Positions 9,225 to 17,616 of a stretch of 40,371 nt of DNA are shown in pieces; the stretch's first letter is position 1; every line of letters begins with the position of its first letter. A program made the translations under genes and the position numbers. The notes under the pieces were generated by a model. It was given only the letters and a program-made list of their open reading frames with translations, made no database searches and was not told the origin of the DNA. The stretch lies in NCBI GenBank assembly GCA_017538965.1, contig JAFYHU010000026.1, forward strand, positions 1-40,371. Reading direction: 5' to 3'. The DNA comes from Oscillospiraceae bacterium. Lineage in GTDB: Bacteria; Bacillota; Clostridia; Oscillospirales; Oscillospiraceae.

Positions 9225-9238
9225 CAGGAGTTTTTTCC

Positions 9239-9688
9239 ATGGATCATGAACACTACATGCGCCTCGCGCTCTCTCTGGCCGAGGCTTCTGCCGAAAACGG
9301 CGACGTTCCGGTCGGCTGCGTGATTGCCGATGCCGACGGTACCGTCATCGGGAGAGGCCGGAATCGCCGGGAGGCTGACTGCGACGCCACAGCCCACGCC
9401 GAGATCGAGGCGATCCGGGAAGCCTGCCGGGTTCGCGGCAGCTGGCGTCTGGACGGCTGCGTCCTGTATGTCACGCTTGAGCCCTGTCCCATGTGCGCCG
9501 GCGCGATTATCAACGCCCGCATTCCCCGGGTGGTCTTCGGCGCCCGGGAAGAGAGTACGGGTGCCTGCGGCAGCATTCTCGATCTGTTTTCGGAAAACTT
9601 CCGCCACCGTCCAAGCGTTTACGCCGGTGTCTGCGCCGATGACAGCCGCCGCCTTCTGGCCCGCTTCTTCCAGTCCCGCCGCCCATGA
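9239..9688 (+). CDS. tadA: tRNA-specific adenosine deaminase TadA
   Basis: A 149-residue zinc deaminase. The catalytic motif is TAHAEIEAI (H53, E55) and the zinc cysteines sit in TLEPCPMCAGAI (C83, C86). A conserved GDVPVGCVI precedes them and RIPRVVFGA follows. TadA converts adenosine 34 of tRNA-Arg(ACG) to inosine. The start at 9239 has AGGAG nine bases upstream. The gene sits directly after the pta terminator, so it relies on read-through or a weak promoter inside pta; none is obvious. Confidence 0.96.
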   Translation: MDHEHYMRLALSLAEASAENGDVPVGCVIADADGTVIGRGRNRREADCDATAHAEIEAIREACRVRGSWRLDGCVLYVTLEPCPMCAGAIINARIPRVVFGAREESTGACGSILDLFSENFRHRPSVYAGVCADDSRRLLARFFQSRRP

Positions 9689-9715
9689 AAAAAACTCCCT
9701 CTCAGGAGCTTTTTC
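9688..9715. terminator. Bidirectional terminator between tadA and a phosphoribosyltransferase gene
   Basis: AAAAAACTCC and GGAGCTTTTT form a short stem with one bulged base. A-rich and T-rich flanks make it usable from both sides of two convergent genes. Confidence 0.65.
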
Positions 9716-9723
9716 CTGTTTCC

Positions 9724-10278
9724 TTATTCCTTGATGCTTCCGTCGGGGTTGAAGAGCGGCAGCGGTGCCAGAACAATGATGTCATCCCGTTCTGCCGCGG
9801 CGCCTTCCGCCAGCACCGCCATCCTGCCGGCAACGATACCGCCCGCCTGATGCACGAGTTCTTCCGTCGCCCGCAGCGATTCACCGGTCGAAATCACGTC
9901 GTCGAGGATCAGCATGCGCTTGCCCCTGATCAGTTCGGCATCCGCCGTATCGATGACCAGTTTCTGCACCGCCATCGTAGTGATCGACTTGACGTTGACT
10001 TCGAAAACCCCGCTCATGTAAGCTTTCGGGCCCTTCCTTGCGAGGAAGTATTTGTCTGCCCCGCTCTGTCTGGCCATCTCATAGAGCAGCGGGATGCTCT
10101 TGGCTTCCGGTGCGATGAGATAGTCATATTCCGGTGCCAGCTTCAGGAGCTCTGCGGCGCAGTGCACCGTCAGCTCCACATCGCCGAACATCACAAATGC
10201 GCCGATATAAAGGTCATCGCTGACCCTGCAGAGCGGAAGCTTCCGTTTTAATCCGGCAATGTCGATTTCATAGGTCAT
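9724..10278 (-). CDS. Type I phosphoribosyltransferase family protein
   Basis: A 184-residue protein with the PRPP-binding motif MLILDDVISTGESL and an upstream DYLIAPEAKSIPLLYEMA segment. These place it near adenine and xanthine phosphoribosyltransferases. The LARKGPKAYMSGVFEV stretch resembles the hood and flexible loop of Apt-like enzymes. It could salvage a purine base in the cytoplasm, but the base is not fixed by the sequence. It is the last gene of the minus operon beginning at 13752 and overlaps gtrA as ATGA. That is an unusual setting for a salvage enzyme, and a bidirectional terminator follows. Confidence 0.8.
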   Translation of the reverse strand: MTYEIDIAGLKRKLPLCRVSDDLYIGAFVMFGDVELTVHCAAELLKLAPEYDYLIAPEAKSIPLLYEMARQSGADKYFLARKGPKAYMSGVFEVNVKSITTMAVQKLVIDTADAELIRGKRMLILDDVISTGESLRATEELVHQAGGIVAGRMAVLAEGAAAERDDIIVLAPLPLFNPDGSIKE

Positions 10279-10757
10279 GGTTCTGTTCCTTTCGATCTTT
10301 GATTCGTTCGTTTTTTCTGTTTCTTTTCCTCCGGCTTTCCGTCGAAAGCCGGTTTTTTCTCCCGGAACACCCAGAATTTCTGGATGAAAAAGCTGATGAC
10401 GAAGAGAATCCCGTCAATCACGACTTTGACTGCAGTCGCTCCGGCGCTGTTTTCTACCGAAAGCAGATTGACAAAGAGGGTGATCAAGCCCGTCGAGACC
10501 AGCGCCTGCGGAATGCACAGACAGTAGTATTTCAGCACTTCTTTCCCGTAGCTGCCCCGGCTGCGGAACACCAGCCGGTTCATGTTGAAATTATAAAAAG
10601 ACGAAAGCGCCCTGGCTGCCAGGTTGCATACCGGCTCGGCATAGACGCCGAGAACCGCGCTGAAGAGCAGGTGCAGCCCGTAGAAGAGCCCGGCATCCAC
10701 CGCAAAGGAACTCAGCGAACTGAGTGTATAGAGCAGCGGCTCTCTTCCCCTTTTCAT
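10275..10757 (-). CDS. GtrA family membrane protein
   Basis: The start is taken at the ATG of MKRGREP, which overlaps the upstream glycosyltransferase stop as ATGA, giving 160 residues. Four membrane segments are visible, with the family pattern SSFAVDAGLFYGLH near the start, NFNMNRLVFRS in the middle and FFIQKFWVFR near the end. GtrA proteins are thought to move polyprenyl-phosphate-linked sugars across the membrane or assist the partner GT2 enzyme. The tight coupling to a GT2 gene fits this exactly. Confidence 0.9.
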   Translation of the reverse strand: MKRGREPLLYTLSSLSSFAVDAGLFYGLHLLFSAVLGVYAEPVCNLAARALSSFYNFNMNRLVFRSRGSYGKEVLKYYCLCIPQALVSTGLITLFVNLLSVENSAGATAVKVVIDGILFVISFFIQKFWVFREKKPAFDGKPEEKKQKKRTNQRSKGTEP

Positions 10758-11479
10758 TTCTCCGTCCCGCGAAAGGCCGCCTTGCACATGATTCTGAAAA
10801 TCCGCCAGGAATCCTTCAGGGTATCATAGTGCGACCCGGCGTTCTCATCCTCATAAACGGTTTCGATCTCCTGCTCGGAAAACGGAATCCCGCGGCGCTT
10901 CATCTGCAGCAGCATGTTGGTCTCATACTCAAAGCGCTCGCCCTCGATCTTCGCGAACTGTTCCAGATACTGCTGCGGAATCGCCCGCAGGCCCGTCTGG
11001 GTATCGGAGAGACGGATGCCGTAGAGGCGGAAGAGGCGGGAGGTGGTCTTGTTTCCCGCCACGCTTCTGGGCGGGACCCCCGGGAGATCAAAGTTCCGGC
11101 AACCGAGAACCACTCTCGTTCTTTCTTCCAGCATCCGGTTGCCGCAGGCGAGAATATCCTTCGTCAAATGCTGTCCGTCCCCGTCGATGGTGATGGCGCC
11201 TTCCGCATCCGGGAAGTGCTCCACGCAGACCCGGAAGCCGTCTTTCAGGGCGCGGCCTTTTCCCAGATTGACAGGATGGTGAATCACCGTGCATTCGGGA
11301 AAGGCCGCCGCTCTTTCAAAATGCCCCTGATGCGCGGCATCGCTTCCGTCGTCAACGATCACGATCTTCTGAAATCCGGCTTCCAGCAGTCCGTCCAGTA
11401 CTTGATCAAACTTTTCGTTCGGATTCAGGGACGGAAGGACAACGGCACAGGCTGTCGTGCATGCATTCTGATCGGGCAT
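10754..11479 (-). CDS. Family 2 glycosyltransferase (polyprenyl-phosphate sugar synthase type)
   Basis: This 241-residue GT-A enzyme shows CAVVLPSLNPNEK, IVIVDDGSD, NLGKGRALKDGF and AITIDGDGQH, which is the nucleotide-sugar and metal-binding site. The later segments DTQTGLRAIP and ERFEYETNML are typical of dolichol- or undecaprenyl-phosphate mannose/glucose synthases. There are no membrane segments of its own. It would load a sugar onto polyprenyl phosphate at the inner face for GtrA to present outside. It lies 19 bases after the anchored unknown protein and overlaps gtrA. Confidence 0.9.
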   Translation of the reverse strand: MPDQNACTTACAVVLPSLNPNEKFDQVLDGLLEAGFQKIVIVDDGSDAAHQGHFERAAAFPECTVIHHPVNLGKGRALKDGFRVCVEHFPDAEGAITIDGDGQHLTKDILACGNRMLEERTRVVLGCRNFDLPGVPPRSVAGNKTTSRLFRLYGIRLSDTQTGLRAIPQQYLEQFAKIEGERFEYETNMLLQMKRRGIPFSEQEIETVYEDENAGSHYDTLKDSWRIFRIMCKAAFRGTEK

Positions 11480-11498
11480 GGTTTTCCCTCCGAAACCG

Positions 11499-12680
11499 TC
11501 AGATATCGTCGATCGTCGCCGTGATCATACGGCCGCTGGACGCGTCTACGACCGATCGGAAGGTCCTCTCCAGCGCAACCGGTCCAGCCGGCTGGTTGAC
11601 AGTGGCTGAGGCCTTATATTCCGCTACGTAGCAGTCAGGGCCCAGCGAATAGGCGTTCAGAAGCTCAAAGCCCTGGAACTGGTAATACGAGTTGTGCGAC
11701 CAGTCGCCGATCAGGAAGACCTGCCGCAGGGTCTTGTCCAACTCACCTCCGGCTTCGATATAAGGTTCCAACCTTGCATAGGCAGTGATCGGGTCGCCGG
11801 TACTGGCACTCAGGTTCAGATAGGCATCCGAAAACGCTTTCAAATGCTCTTCCAGCTTGCTCCGGGTCTCGCTGTCCACCGGTTTGAGGAATTGGGCGTC
11901 GCCCGCTTCTTCATCGATGGTTATCTCCTGACCGTTTTCATCATATATGACCGGATCCAGATGTCCCATCAGACTGTCAAACTGATAGGTCACCTTGGTG
12001 GGCAGATTGTCGTAGCGGTAATAATAAGACTCGAGATTGTCGAAGTGAATGTCCTTTTCGACAATATATCCGTCATCCAGCGTCACTCCGTTGAGTGTCA
12101 CCGTATAGCTCTCCGGAACCGTTGCGCTGACGCTGGAATAGAGGCCGGAAAAGTCAAAGCTCTCTTCCGCCACTTTCCAGGAATACAGCTCCGGCTGGAT
12201 GGCAACACCCATCTTTGCCAACGCACCGATCACGATATCCGGCAGATTCACATCCTTGACCAGATTTTTCGATGTATCCTCTCTCAAGGTGACTTCGCCG
12301 AAAACATTCTCGCCGCAAAGCAGATTGTAGGTAATGCTGTCACCGCGGGTAAAACCCTGCTTCTCAACATAGCTGAGTTCGTCATTGAGCAGCATGTCCT
12401 TGACCAGGGCGCTAACCTCTTCGTCCGATTGAACCGGATGCGGCATCGCCGCCACGGTCGCCGCAATACTGTCATCCCAGACATTTTCGCGCAGTTTTGT
12501 CATATAGGCCTCAATGACAGGCTCCTGCAGCGTTTTGTCATATACACTCGCATAAGCCCATACCTGGCTGAGAATATACAGACAGACCGCCGCGAGGAAC
12601 AGAATCCACAAGGTCAGCAGCGCCACATAGATTGCCGTACCCACTCCGGATCTTTTTTTCTTTCTTTTTTTCGTCGCCAT
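11499..12680 (-). CDS. Membrane-anchored extracellular protein of unknown function
   Basis: A 393-residue protein with a very basic N-terminus (KKRKKKR), one membrane segment (about 17-42) and a large outer part without recognised catalytic motifs. The outer part has a helical beginning, a beta-rich middle containing VTLNGVTLDDGYIVEKDI (like an Ig-type or cystatin-type subdomain), and a C-terminal half that looks NTF2-like, ending YKASATVNQ and RTFRSVVDASSG. It lies 28 bases after the second phosphodiester glycosidase and 19 before the glycosyltransferase, so a role in building or trimming a surface glycan is inferred. I do not recognise the family. Confidence 0.85.
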   Translation of the reverse strand: MATKKRKKKRSGVGTAIYVALLTLWILFLAAVCLYILSQVWAYASVYDKTLQEPVIEAYMTKLRENVWDDSIAATVAAMPHPVQSDEEVSALVKDMLLNDELSYVEKQGFTRGDSITYNLLCGENVFGEVTLREDTSKNLVKDVNLPDIVIGALAKMGVAIQPELYSWKVAEESFDFSGLYSSVSATVPESYTVTLNGVTLDDGYIVEKDIHFDNLESYYYRYDNLPTKVTYQFDSLMGHLDPVIYDENGQEITIDEEAGDAQFLKPVDSETRSKLEEHLKAFSDAYLNLSASTGDPITAYARLEPYIEAGGELDKTLRQVFLIGDWSHNSYYQFQGFELLNAYSLGPDCYVAEYKASATVNQPAGPVALERTFRSVVDASSGRMITATIDDI

Positions 12681-12708
12681 GTTTTCTCCGATCCTTTACA
12701 CGCTCTCG

Positions 12709-13752
12709 TTACTTGATCAGGAAGCCATTGGGAAGATTTCGGGAAGTTCCGCTCGCCGAAGACGGGCTGTTGATGTACTGCCCGTTCAGATACATGACGG
12801 TTGACGATCCGCCGTCCAGGTTGCAGGCATTCACCGCGCCGAAATCGATCATGACATCGCGTGCATCCCCGAAACTGCATCCGATGCTGTGTATCTGGCG
12901 ACCGTCAATAACCAGCATCAGCACGGCGCCGTCCGCTCGCTGTCCGATAGCCGTACGGGGATTGATGCCGCTTTCCATATAACCTCCGTACTCTCCCACG
13001 CCGTTGATAATCAGCGCAGGGCCGAAGCTGACGCCGCAGCGCATGTGAAGCTCTTTCGCAGTCTCCTCGTCAATATCGCCGACAAAGAGGATGTTGTTCT
13101 CGTCAAAGCCGACAAAGGTCCGTTCGTGACCCATCAAGGTGTATTCGCCGTCTGAGATCGTCAGTCCGTCCGGGAAACCGCCGGTTCCGCTGCCGTCTTC
13201 ATCATAGAAAGCCCCACCGTTGATGCCTCCGATCGCGCCGTAGCGCTCACAGAGTGCATCCAGCGGCATACCGTATCCGCCGTAAACCTCCGGCTTTCCA
13301 ACAATGATGCGGCTGGGGTCATAGACCACCATCATCTTACCGACAAAGCCTTTCTTCTTGACGTCCACGATGACAATGCCGTCTCCGTCTTCATCGATCA
13401 GGCCATAGGCATCCGGCTGCGGACCGAGATCGGGATCAATTTCTTCTTCCGCCTTGACAGTGATCAGGCTGGTATCCGTGGAGGCACCGGATGCATTCAT
13501 CACAAAATGGGAGTCGAAGATGTCATCAACTTCCTGCTTCGTCAGGAAAATTCTGGGAATGAAATCAAAGCGCCGGGTCCAGATCATGGTCATGACAAAC
13601 GAGTCCCGCAGAGCCGGAGACGGTCCCTTCAGCAAAACCCATTCCAGCGCCAGCCCGAAAATCCCTAACACAATTCCGGCGGCAAGAAACAGGCCGAAAA
13701 CCCGGTCGATCAGCCGAACGACGGCCTTGCCGCCTTCTCTTTTTTTCTTCAT
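12709..13752 (-). CDS. Membrane-anchored phosphodiester glycosidase (NAGPA domain)
   Basis: The start is taken at the ATG of MKKKREGGKA, giving 347 residues; an AAAGG site lies about ten bases upstream. One membrane segment (about 19-42) is followed by an outer domain with clear NAGPA features: MMVVYDPSRI, GAIGGINGGAFYDEDG, VSFGPALIINGVG, NPRTAIGQRADG and NACNLDGGSSTVMYLNG. This copy matches the family more cleanly than the one at 4053-5558. Enzymes of the family hydrolyse sugar-1-phosphodiester bonds. As first gene of an operon with a GT2 and GtrA pair it may trim a phosphodiester-linked surface sugar. A promoter lies at 13828-13856. Confidence 0.92.
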   Translation of the reverse strand: MKKKREGGKAVVRLIDRVFGLFLAAGIVLGIFGLALEWVLLKGPSPALRDSFVMTMIWTRRFDFIPRIFLTKQEVDDIFDSHFVMNASGASTDTSLITVKAEEEIDPDLGPQPDAYGLIDEDGDGIVIVDVKKKGFVGKMMVVYDPSRIIVGKPEVYGGYGMPLDALCERYGAIGGINGGAFYDEDGSGTGGFPDGLTISDGEYTLMGHERTFVGFDENNILFVGDIDEETAKELHMRCGVSFGPALIINGVGEYGGYMESGINPRTAIGQRADGAVLMLVIDGRQIHSIGCSFGDARDVMIDFGAVNACNLDGGSSTVMYLNGQYINSPSSASGTSRNLPNGFLIK

Positions 13753-13827
13753 ATTGACAAAACCTTTCCGTTTCAAAGAAAGCAGAGAACTGCAATAAAC
13801 AATGCGTTTTCCAATAAAATGCAAATT

Positions 13828-13856
13828 ATTTTAGCACAATCGGGCCGTAATAGCAA
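13828..13856 (-). promoter_or_regulatory. Promoter of the second glycosidase operon
   Basis: On the minus strand, TTGCTA and TAAAAT are 17 bases apart, about 75 bases before the chosen start codon. Confidence 0.65.
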
Positions 13857-13867
13857 GAGAAAAATCC

Positions 13868-13895
13868 GGCATTTCGGGGCATTTCGGGGCATTTT
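13868..13895. repeat. Short tandem repeat of GGCATTTCGG
   Basis: Two exact 10-bp units plus a partial third (GGCATTTT) lie between the stop of the PEP-binding gene and the promoter of the next gene downstream. There is no hairpin, so it is not a terminator. Confidence 0.7.
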
Positions 13896-13903
13896 GCCTC
13901 CGA

Positions 13904-16495
13904 TCAGGCAGTTTCCTCCGCCCCGCCCGTAACGCCGAGGAAGCAGTCGCTGCTCTTGAGTTCCGAGTAAAGGATGGCTCCGTCCGAGCCAAAATCATGG
14001 ACGCGAATAACATCTTTCAGGATGTCATCGCCCGTCAGCTGTCCGTAGACATCCGGATAAGCCGCAAACAGATCTTCCCGGAAGATGCAGTCTTTGCTCT
14101 CCCGGTAAACGGCCGCATAGTGGATCCCGCTCTCCACCAGATCCTGGAAGAAATGGCTGCCGTACGACAGATCCGGGTGCAGGCCGTGCGACTGATATGA
14201 CAGCTCGCACATGCAGGAATAGCGCGAGATTTCCGCAAAAGAGACCGGAACCCCCAGGCTCGGCGTCGTGGTGCCCCATCTGCCCGGTCCGAGCAGAACG
14301 GCTCCCTCTTCCGTGATCATCTGGTTCAGTTCGCCGATTCTGCGGGCGACGAGATACTTCCGGTTTTCCGGCAGCGACAGATAGTTTTCCACCTGAACAA
14401 AAACCGCATAGCGGATCGGCACGCAGGCGTTGCCGCCCATGAAGTTCCCATGGATGCGGAACAGGAAGTCCTTTACCTTCGGCATGACGCCGGCCTGGCC
14501 CAGTCCCTGCGTCTGAATTGTACGGCACTGCAGCAGGTTCACCTTGTATTCCCCGTCGGGTGTAAAGTTGCAGGCATATTCGATATCGACCGGGTAGTTG
14601 TATTTTTCTTCCAGAAGCCGGAGAATCTCGGTCATCACTGCGGCAAAGTCCGTCCTTCTCAACAGGCGCGAGAAATTGACGATTTCCGGGACGGTCTCGT
14701 CCCGCAGGCCGAGTTCGCGGTAATAGGCTGCCGTATAGCTGTCCGGTTCCATGAACAGGCCGGCGTCCGTTCCCATCATCTTTTTGTTGATCTTTTCCAT
14801 CGGAACGGTATCAAAGCGGTCGTTGTTCAGGTTGATGACGTCCACCTGATGCTGCGAAAACTTATAAGCATCCTTCGCCTCGACCATCGGCGGGGCAAGC
14901 GGCTTGTCCAGCCGGATGAACCGGGCATAGTCATCTGCTTCGCGGTCTACGGCCCGGGTTCCCATGCCGAATACCAGCCGGAGCATTCCTTTGTTTTCCT
15001 TCCCGAGCGTCTCGTTAGCGTAGAGGTTCTTGGAATGGCCAACGCCGGCAATATGAGGATAGTAATAATCGCCGTGGACATCGCCGCTGACACGCATGAC
15101 CAGCAGCGCCATCTGCTCGTCGCGGTCCAGCAGTTTTCTTTCAGCCCGGTAACGGATCGCTTCCGGACTGACCGTCGAGGCATAGACCATCCTCACCGCA
15201 TGCTCAAAGTCGCGGTAACGTTCCTCCAGGGTTCCCTGGTTGGGGCAGAAGACGCTGTCGTACTTTCCGGCGAAGGCATTGCCGATGCCGTCTTCCAGCA
15301 GCGAACTGGAGCGGACGATGATCGGGCTCTGGCCGAAGTATTCCAGCATCGACAGGAACTGGTCCTTGATCGAAGGCATAAACACACCGTCCAGCAGACG
15401 CTGGCGGAATTCCGGAGCAATTCGGATATAGTCTTCTGGCTGAATCATCTTGGTCCGCAGGTCCCAGGTGTTGTTCTGAACGGCATAGGTATAGAACACA
15501 TCCGCTCCAATATAGTAGGAATCGTGGTTTTCTATCCGTCTGGCATACAGCTCCGGATTCGTATCCCGGAGGATGTTTCTTGCCAGCAGCATGCCGACGG
15601 TCTTACCGCCGATGCATCCGGTTCCGATCTCCCGACGCTTGATCTCCATCAGATCCTGCACCGAGAAATATCTCCGGCAGAGCGCAAGCCGTTTCGGTTC
15701 GTTTCCCAGCAGACACATCATGATGTTCTCTTTCAATTTTACGCCGTCCGGGTCCGTCGGTTCTTCCTGCCCCGGGCCGACGGAATCAAACATGCTGTCC
15801 CAGCAGTCCCGCCGCTCGCCGGTCTGTGTAAAGATATCAAAAATGGCGTAGGTATCCGCGCTCGATGTGATGATCCGACTTTCCCCGCCTGCAATTTTGA
15901 GCGGGAAGAACATGGTCTTGCTGCTTCTTCCGCTGGCTTTCACCGGATGGATATAGGTCGCGCCGCTCAGCGTCCGGATATTCAGCAACACGCTGGTTGC
16001 CCGCCGGATTCGCGAGATGGTCTCATAGATGTGCCGTTCATAGCGCAGCGCCAGATACGCCACACCGCCGCGTTCCGACAGGAAATTGGCTGTCAGGCAG
16101 AAGAAGTTGCAGACCATCAGGTCTGAAAACCAGTAGCGCTGCAGTTCCGAGAGACAGTCAAACAGGAAAAAAGCCCCCAGTTCTTCCCCGCTGATGACAC
16201 GGTGCACCTGGACGGCAAAGGTTTCAAAGCCCACGCTCGGATCCAGGGTATACTGATCAATATTGGCCCCGCGGTTCTTCAGCGCTTCCGAAGGGATCAG
16301 CTCTTCGTGGTCCCCGAAGCGCAGATAGACGATGCGCTTTCCCGTCAGGGCAATTTTCGCCACAAACTGGGTGGCAACGAAGGCATAATCTCCGATGTTC
16401 TCTATCTGCCAGGTGACATTGTCCCCCGGCCGCAGATAATCCAGTGTCTGGTCCAGTCCGTCGATTCCCGTGCTGATGCGATACGATCCGTTCAT
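13904..16495 (-). CDS. KaiC/RecA-like domain fused to PEP/pyruvate-binding domain protein
   Basis: An 863-residue protein. Residues 1-240 look like a KaiC/RecA-type fold: STGIDGLDQTLDYLRPGDNVTW, a VYLRF strand, and FFLFDCLSELQRYW in the Walker B place. The loop at 31-40 lacks GxxxxGKT, so ATP binding there is doubtful. Residues about 285-860 match the ATP-grasp PEP/pyruvate-binding domain of PEP synthase and PPDK, with CIGGKTVGMLLA (294-304) and PIIVRSSSLLEDGIGNAFAGKYDSV (391-415). The phosphohistidine swivel domain and the PEP-binding barrel are absent, so it cannot be a working PEP synthase. It is transcribed alone from a good promoter and has GGAGG before the ATG. Confidence 0.85.
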   Translation of the reverse strand: MNGSYRISTGIDGLDQTLDYLRPGDNVTWQIENIGDYAFVATQFVAKIALTGKRIVYLRFGDHEELIPSEALKNRGANIDQYTLDPSVGFETFAVQVHRVISGEELGAFFLFDCLSELQRYWFSDLMVCNFFCLTANFLSERGGVAYLALRYERHIYETISRIRRATSVLLNIRTLSGATYIHPVKASGRSSKTMFFPLKIAGGESRIITSSADTYAIFDIFTQTGERRDCWDSMFDSVGPGQEEPTDPDGVKLKENIMMCLLGNEPKRLALCRRYFSVQDLMEIKRREIGTGCIGGKTVGMLLARNILRDTNPELYARRIENHDSYYIGADVFYTYAVQNNTWDLRTKMIQPEDYIRIAPEFRQRLLDGVFMPSIKDQFLSMLEYFGQSPIIVRSSSLLEDGIGNAFAGKYDSVFCPNQGTLEERYRDFEHAVRMVYASTVSPEAIRYRAERKLLDRDEQMALLVMRVSGDVHGDYYYPHIAGVGHSKNLYANETLGKENKGMLRLVFGMGTRAVDREADDYARFIRLDKPLAPPMVEAKDAYKFSQHQVDVINLNNDRFDTVPMEKINKKMMGTDAGLFMEPDSYTAAYYRELGLRDETVPEIVNFSRLLRRTDFAAVMTEILRLLEEKYNYPVDIEYACNFTPDGEYKVNLLQCRTIQTQGLGQAGVMPKVKDFLFRIHGNFMGGNACVPIRYAVFVQVENYLSLPENRKYLVARRIGELNQMITEEGAVLLGPGRWGTTTPSLGVPVSFAEISRYSCMCELSYQSHGLHPDLSYGSHFFQDLVESGIHYAAVYRESKDCIFREDLFAAYPDVYGQLTGDDILKDVIRVHDFGSDGAILYSELKSSDCFLGVTGGAEETA

Positions 16496-16535
16496 GGCCG
16501 TGCCTCCTCTGTTTGTATGCTTTTTTTATGTTGTT

Positions 16536-16564
16536 ATTATAGTACGGCAGCTGGCGCAGAGCAA
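16536..16564 (-). promoter_or_regulatory. Promoter of the KaiC-like/PEP-binding gene
   Basis: On the minus strand, TTGCTC and a consensus TATAAT are 17 bases apart, about 40 bases before the ATG. It diverges from the promoter at 16591. Confidence 0.8.
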
Positions 16565-16590
16565 GCGAAAATCTTTTCCTTTCCCGGGGA

Positions 16591-16619
16591 TTGTAAAACG
16601 CCGACTTTTCCTATATAAT
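16591..16619 (+). promoter_or_regulatory. Promoter of the anchored low-complexity protein gene
   Basis: TTGTAA (16591-16596) and TATAAT (16614-16619) are 17 bases apart. The untranslated leader would be about 105 bases long. Confidence 0.75.
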
Positions 16620-16730
16620 ATAGGCAAATTCTTAAAACTTTCTGAAACTCTGCCGTTTTCTCTGGTTTTTTTCCAAAAATCGCGATATACTCTGTCCGCA
16701 ATCTTTACCTTTCCCTATGGAGATCTGAAA

Positions 16731-17561
16731 ATGAAAAACAATCGAACAACAGCCCTGTTGATGCTGCTCGTTTTCCTGCTTGTCGTCGCCGTTGTCATTA
16801 TTTTTCTGACAGGCCTGGATCGCTCCTCTGCCCGTGACAATCCCTATGAGACCGTAACTTCCACGGCCGAGCCGGTTGTCGCGACCGAAACCCCGCCGCC
16901 GCAGACCTCGACGGAACCGGCCGTCACCGCGACTTCCGCTCCCGTATATTATCCGGCATCCACGGCTGCTCCGGTATCCACCGCATCACCGGGGTCTGCC
17001 GCCGTTCCTGTTTCAACAGCGGCACCGGCCGCCGCTTCCGCTACACCAACACCGACACCGACGGATGCGGACGGCAATCCTCTGTTTTCGGCTCAGGATC
17101 TTATTCCTGTTGTTCCCGGCGCTACAACGGCCACAGCAGATGCTTCGGGTGTCTCCATTCCTGTCGGAACCAGCATCGGCAGCGGATCTTTCCGCTCGGA
17201 TACTGGAACCGGTCTGAACATTCATGCGGACTGGTCTGCCGCGATCAACAGCCAGAACAGCGTGGACATCACCGTAACTGTCTATGCCGACTGCTACAGC
17301 CTGTATACCACTGCTACTCCGGGAGCCTTGAATATCGCTCTGGACGGACAGTATGTCTCTCTTGCCTCGCCGGCCATAGAAAGAGACGGTACCGGCGGTG
17401 CTGCCAGCGTTGAAATCAATTCCCGGACCTTTACCGTCCCTCTTGTTTCCGGTGAGTTCCGTGAGATTCCTCTGGACGTCACCTGGCTGTACCGGGGTAC
17501 TTACAGCGGAGTGGAGCTTGATACCATCGAATGCGGTGGGAACCTCGTTCTGAACCGCTGA
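16731..17561 (+). CDS. Anchored surface protein with Thr/Ala/Pro-rich stalk, unknown C-terminal domain
   Basis: The start is the ATG of MKNNRTTALLM, with GGAG eight bases upstream; this gives 276 residues. One membrane segment (about 7-27) is followed by an 80-residue stalk made almost only of Thr, Ser, Ala, Pro and Val. A compact C-terminal domain (about 130-276) rich in beta strands comes last (SVDITVTVYADCYSL, FTVPLVSGEFREIPLDVTWLYRGTY). The stalk looks like a wall-spanning or O-glycosylated spacer. I do not recognise the end domain. The gene stands alone between a promoter and a GC-rich hairpin. Confidence 0.85.
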   Translation: MKNNRTTALLMLLVFLLVVAVVIIFLTGLDRSSARDNPYETVTSTAEPVVATETPPPQTSTEPAVTATSAPVYYPASTAAPVSTASPGSAAVPVSTAAPAAASATPTPTPTDADGNPLFSAQDLIPVVPGATTATADASGVSIPVGTSIGSGSFRSDTGTGLNIHADWSAAINSQNSVDITVTVYADCYSLYTTATPGALNIALDGQYVSLASPAIERDGTGGAASVEINSRTFTVPLVSGEFREIPLDVTWLYRGTYSGVELDTIECGGNLVLNR

Positions 17562-17568
17562 ATGAAAA

Positions 17569-17594
17569 ACACCCCGCCGGGTTCGGCGGGGTGT
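17569..17594. terminator. GC-rich hairpin, probable terminator
   Basis: Perfect 11-bp arms ACACCCCGCCG and CGGCGGGGTGT lie eight bases past the preceding stop. The T-run is poor on the plus strand (CTGATT) but good on the minus strand (TTTTTC). Confidence 0.6.
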
Positions 17595-17616
17595 CTGATT
17601 AAGGAGTGAAAAACGC

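Noticed and set aside
14450-16126. Long open frame on the plus strand opposite the PEP-binding gene (558 codons)
   Set aside because: It is a GC-driven shadow: no ribosome binding site, a low-complexity Arg/His/Val-rich translation, and it lies wholly opposite a clear gene.
13904-16495. Phosphoenolpyruvate synthase
   Set aside because: The phosphohistidine domain and PEP-binding barrel are missing and the N-terminus is an unrelated domain.
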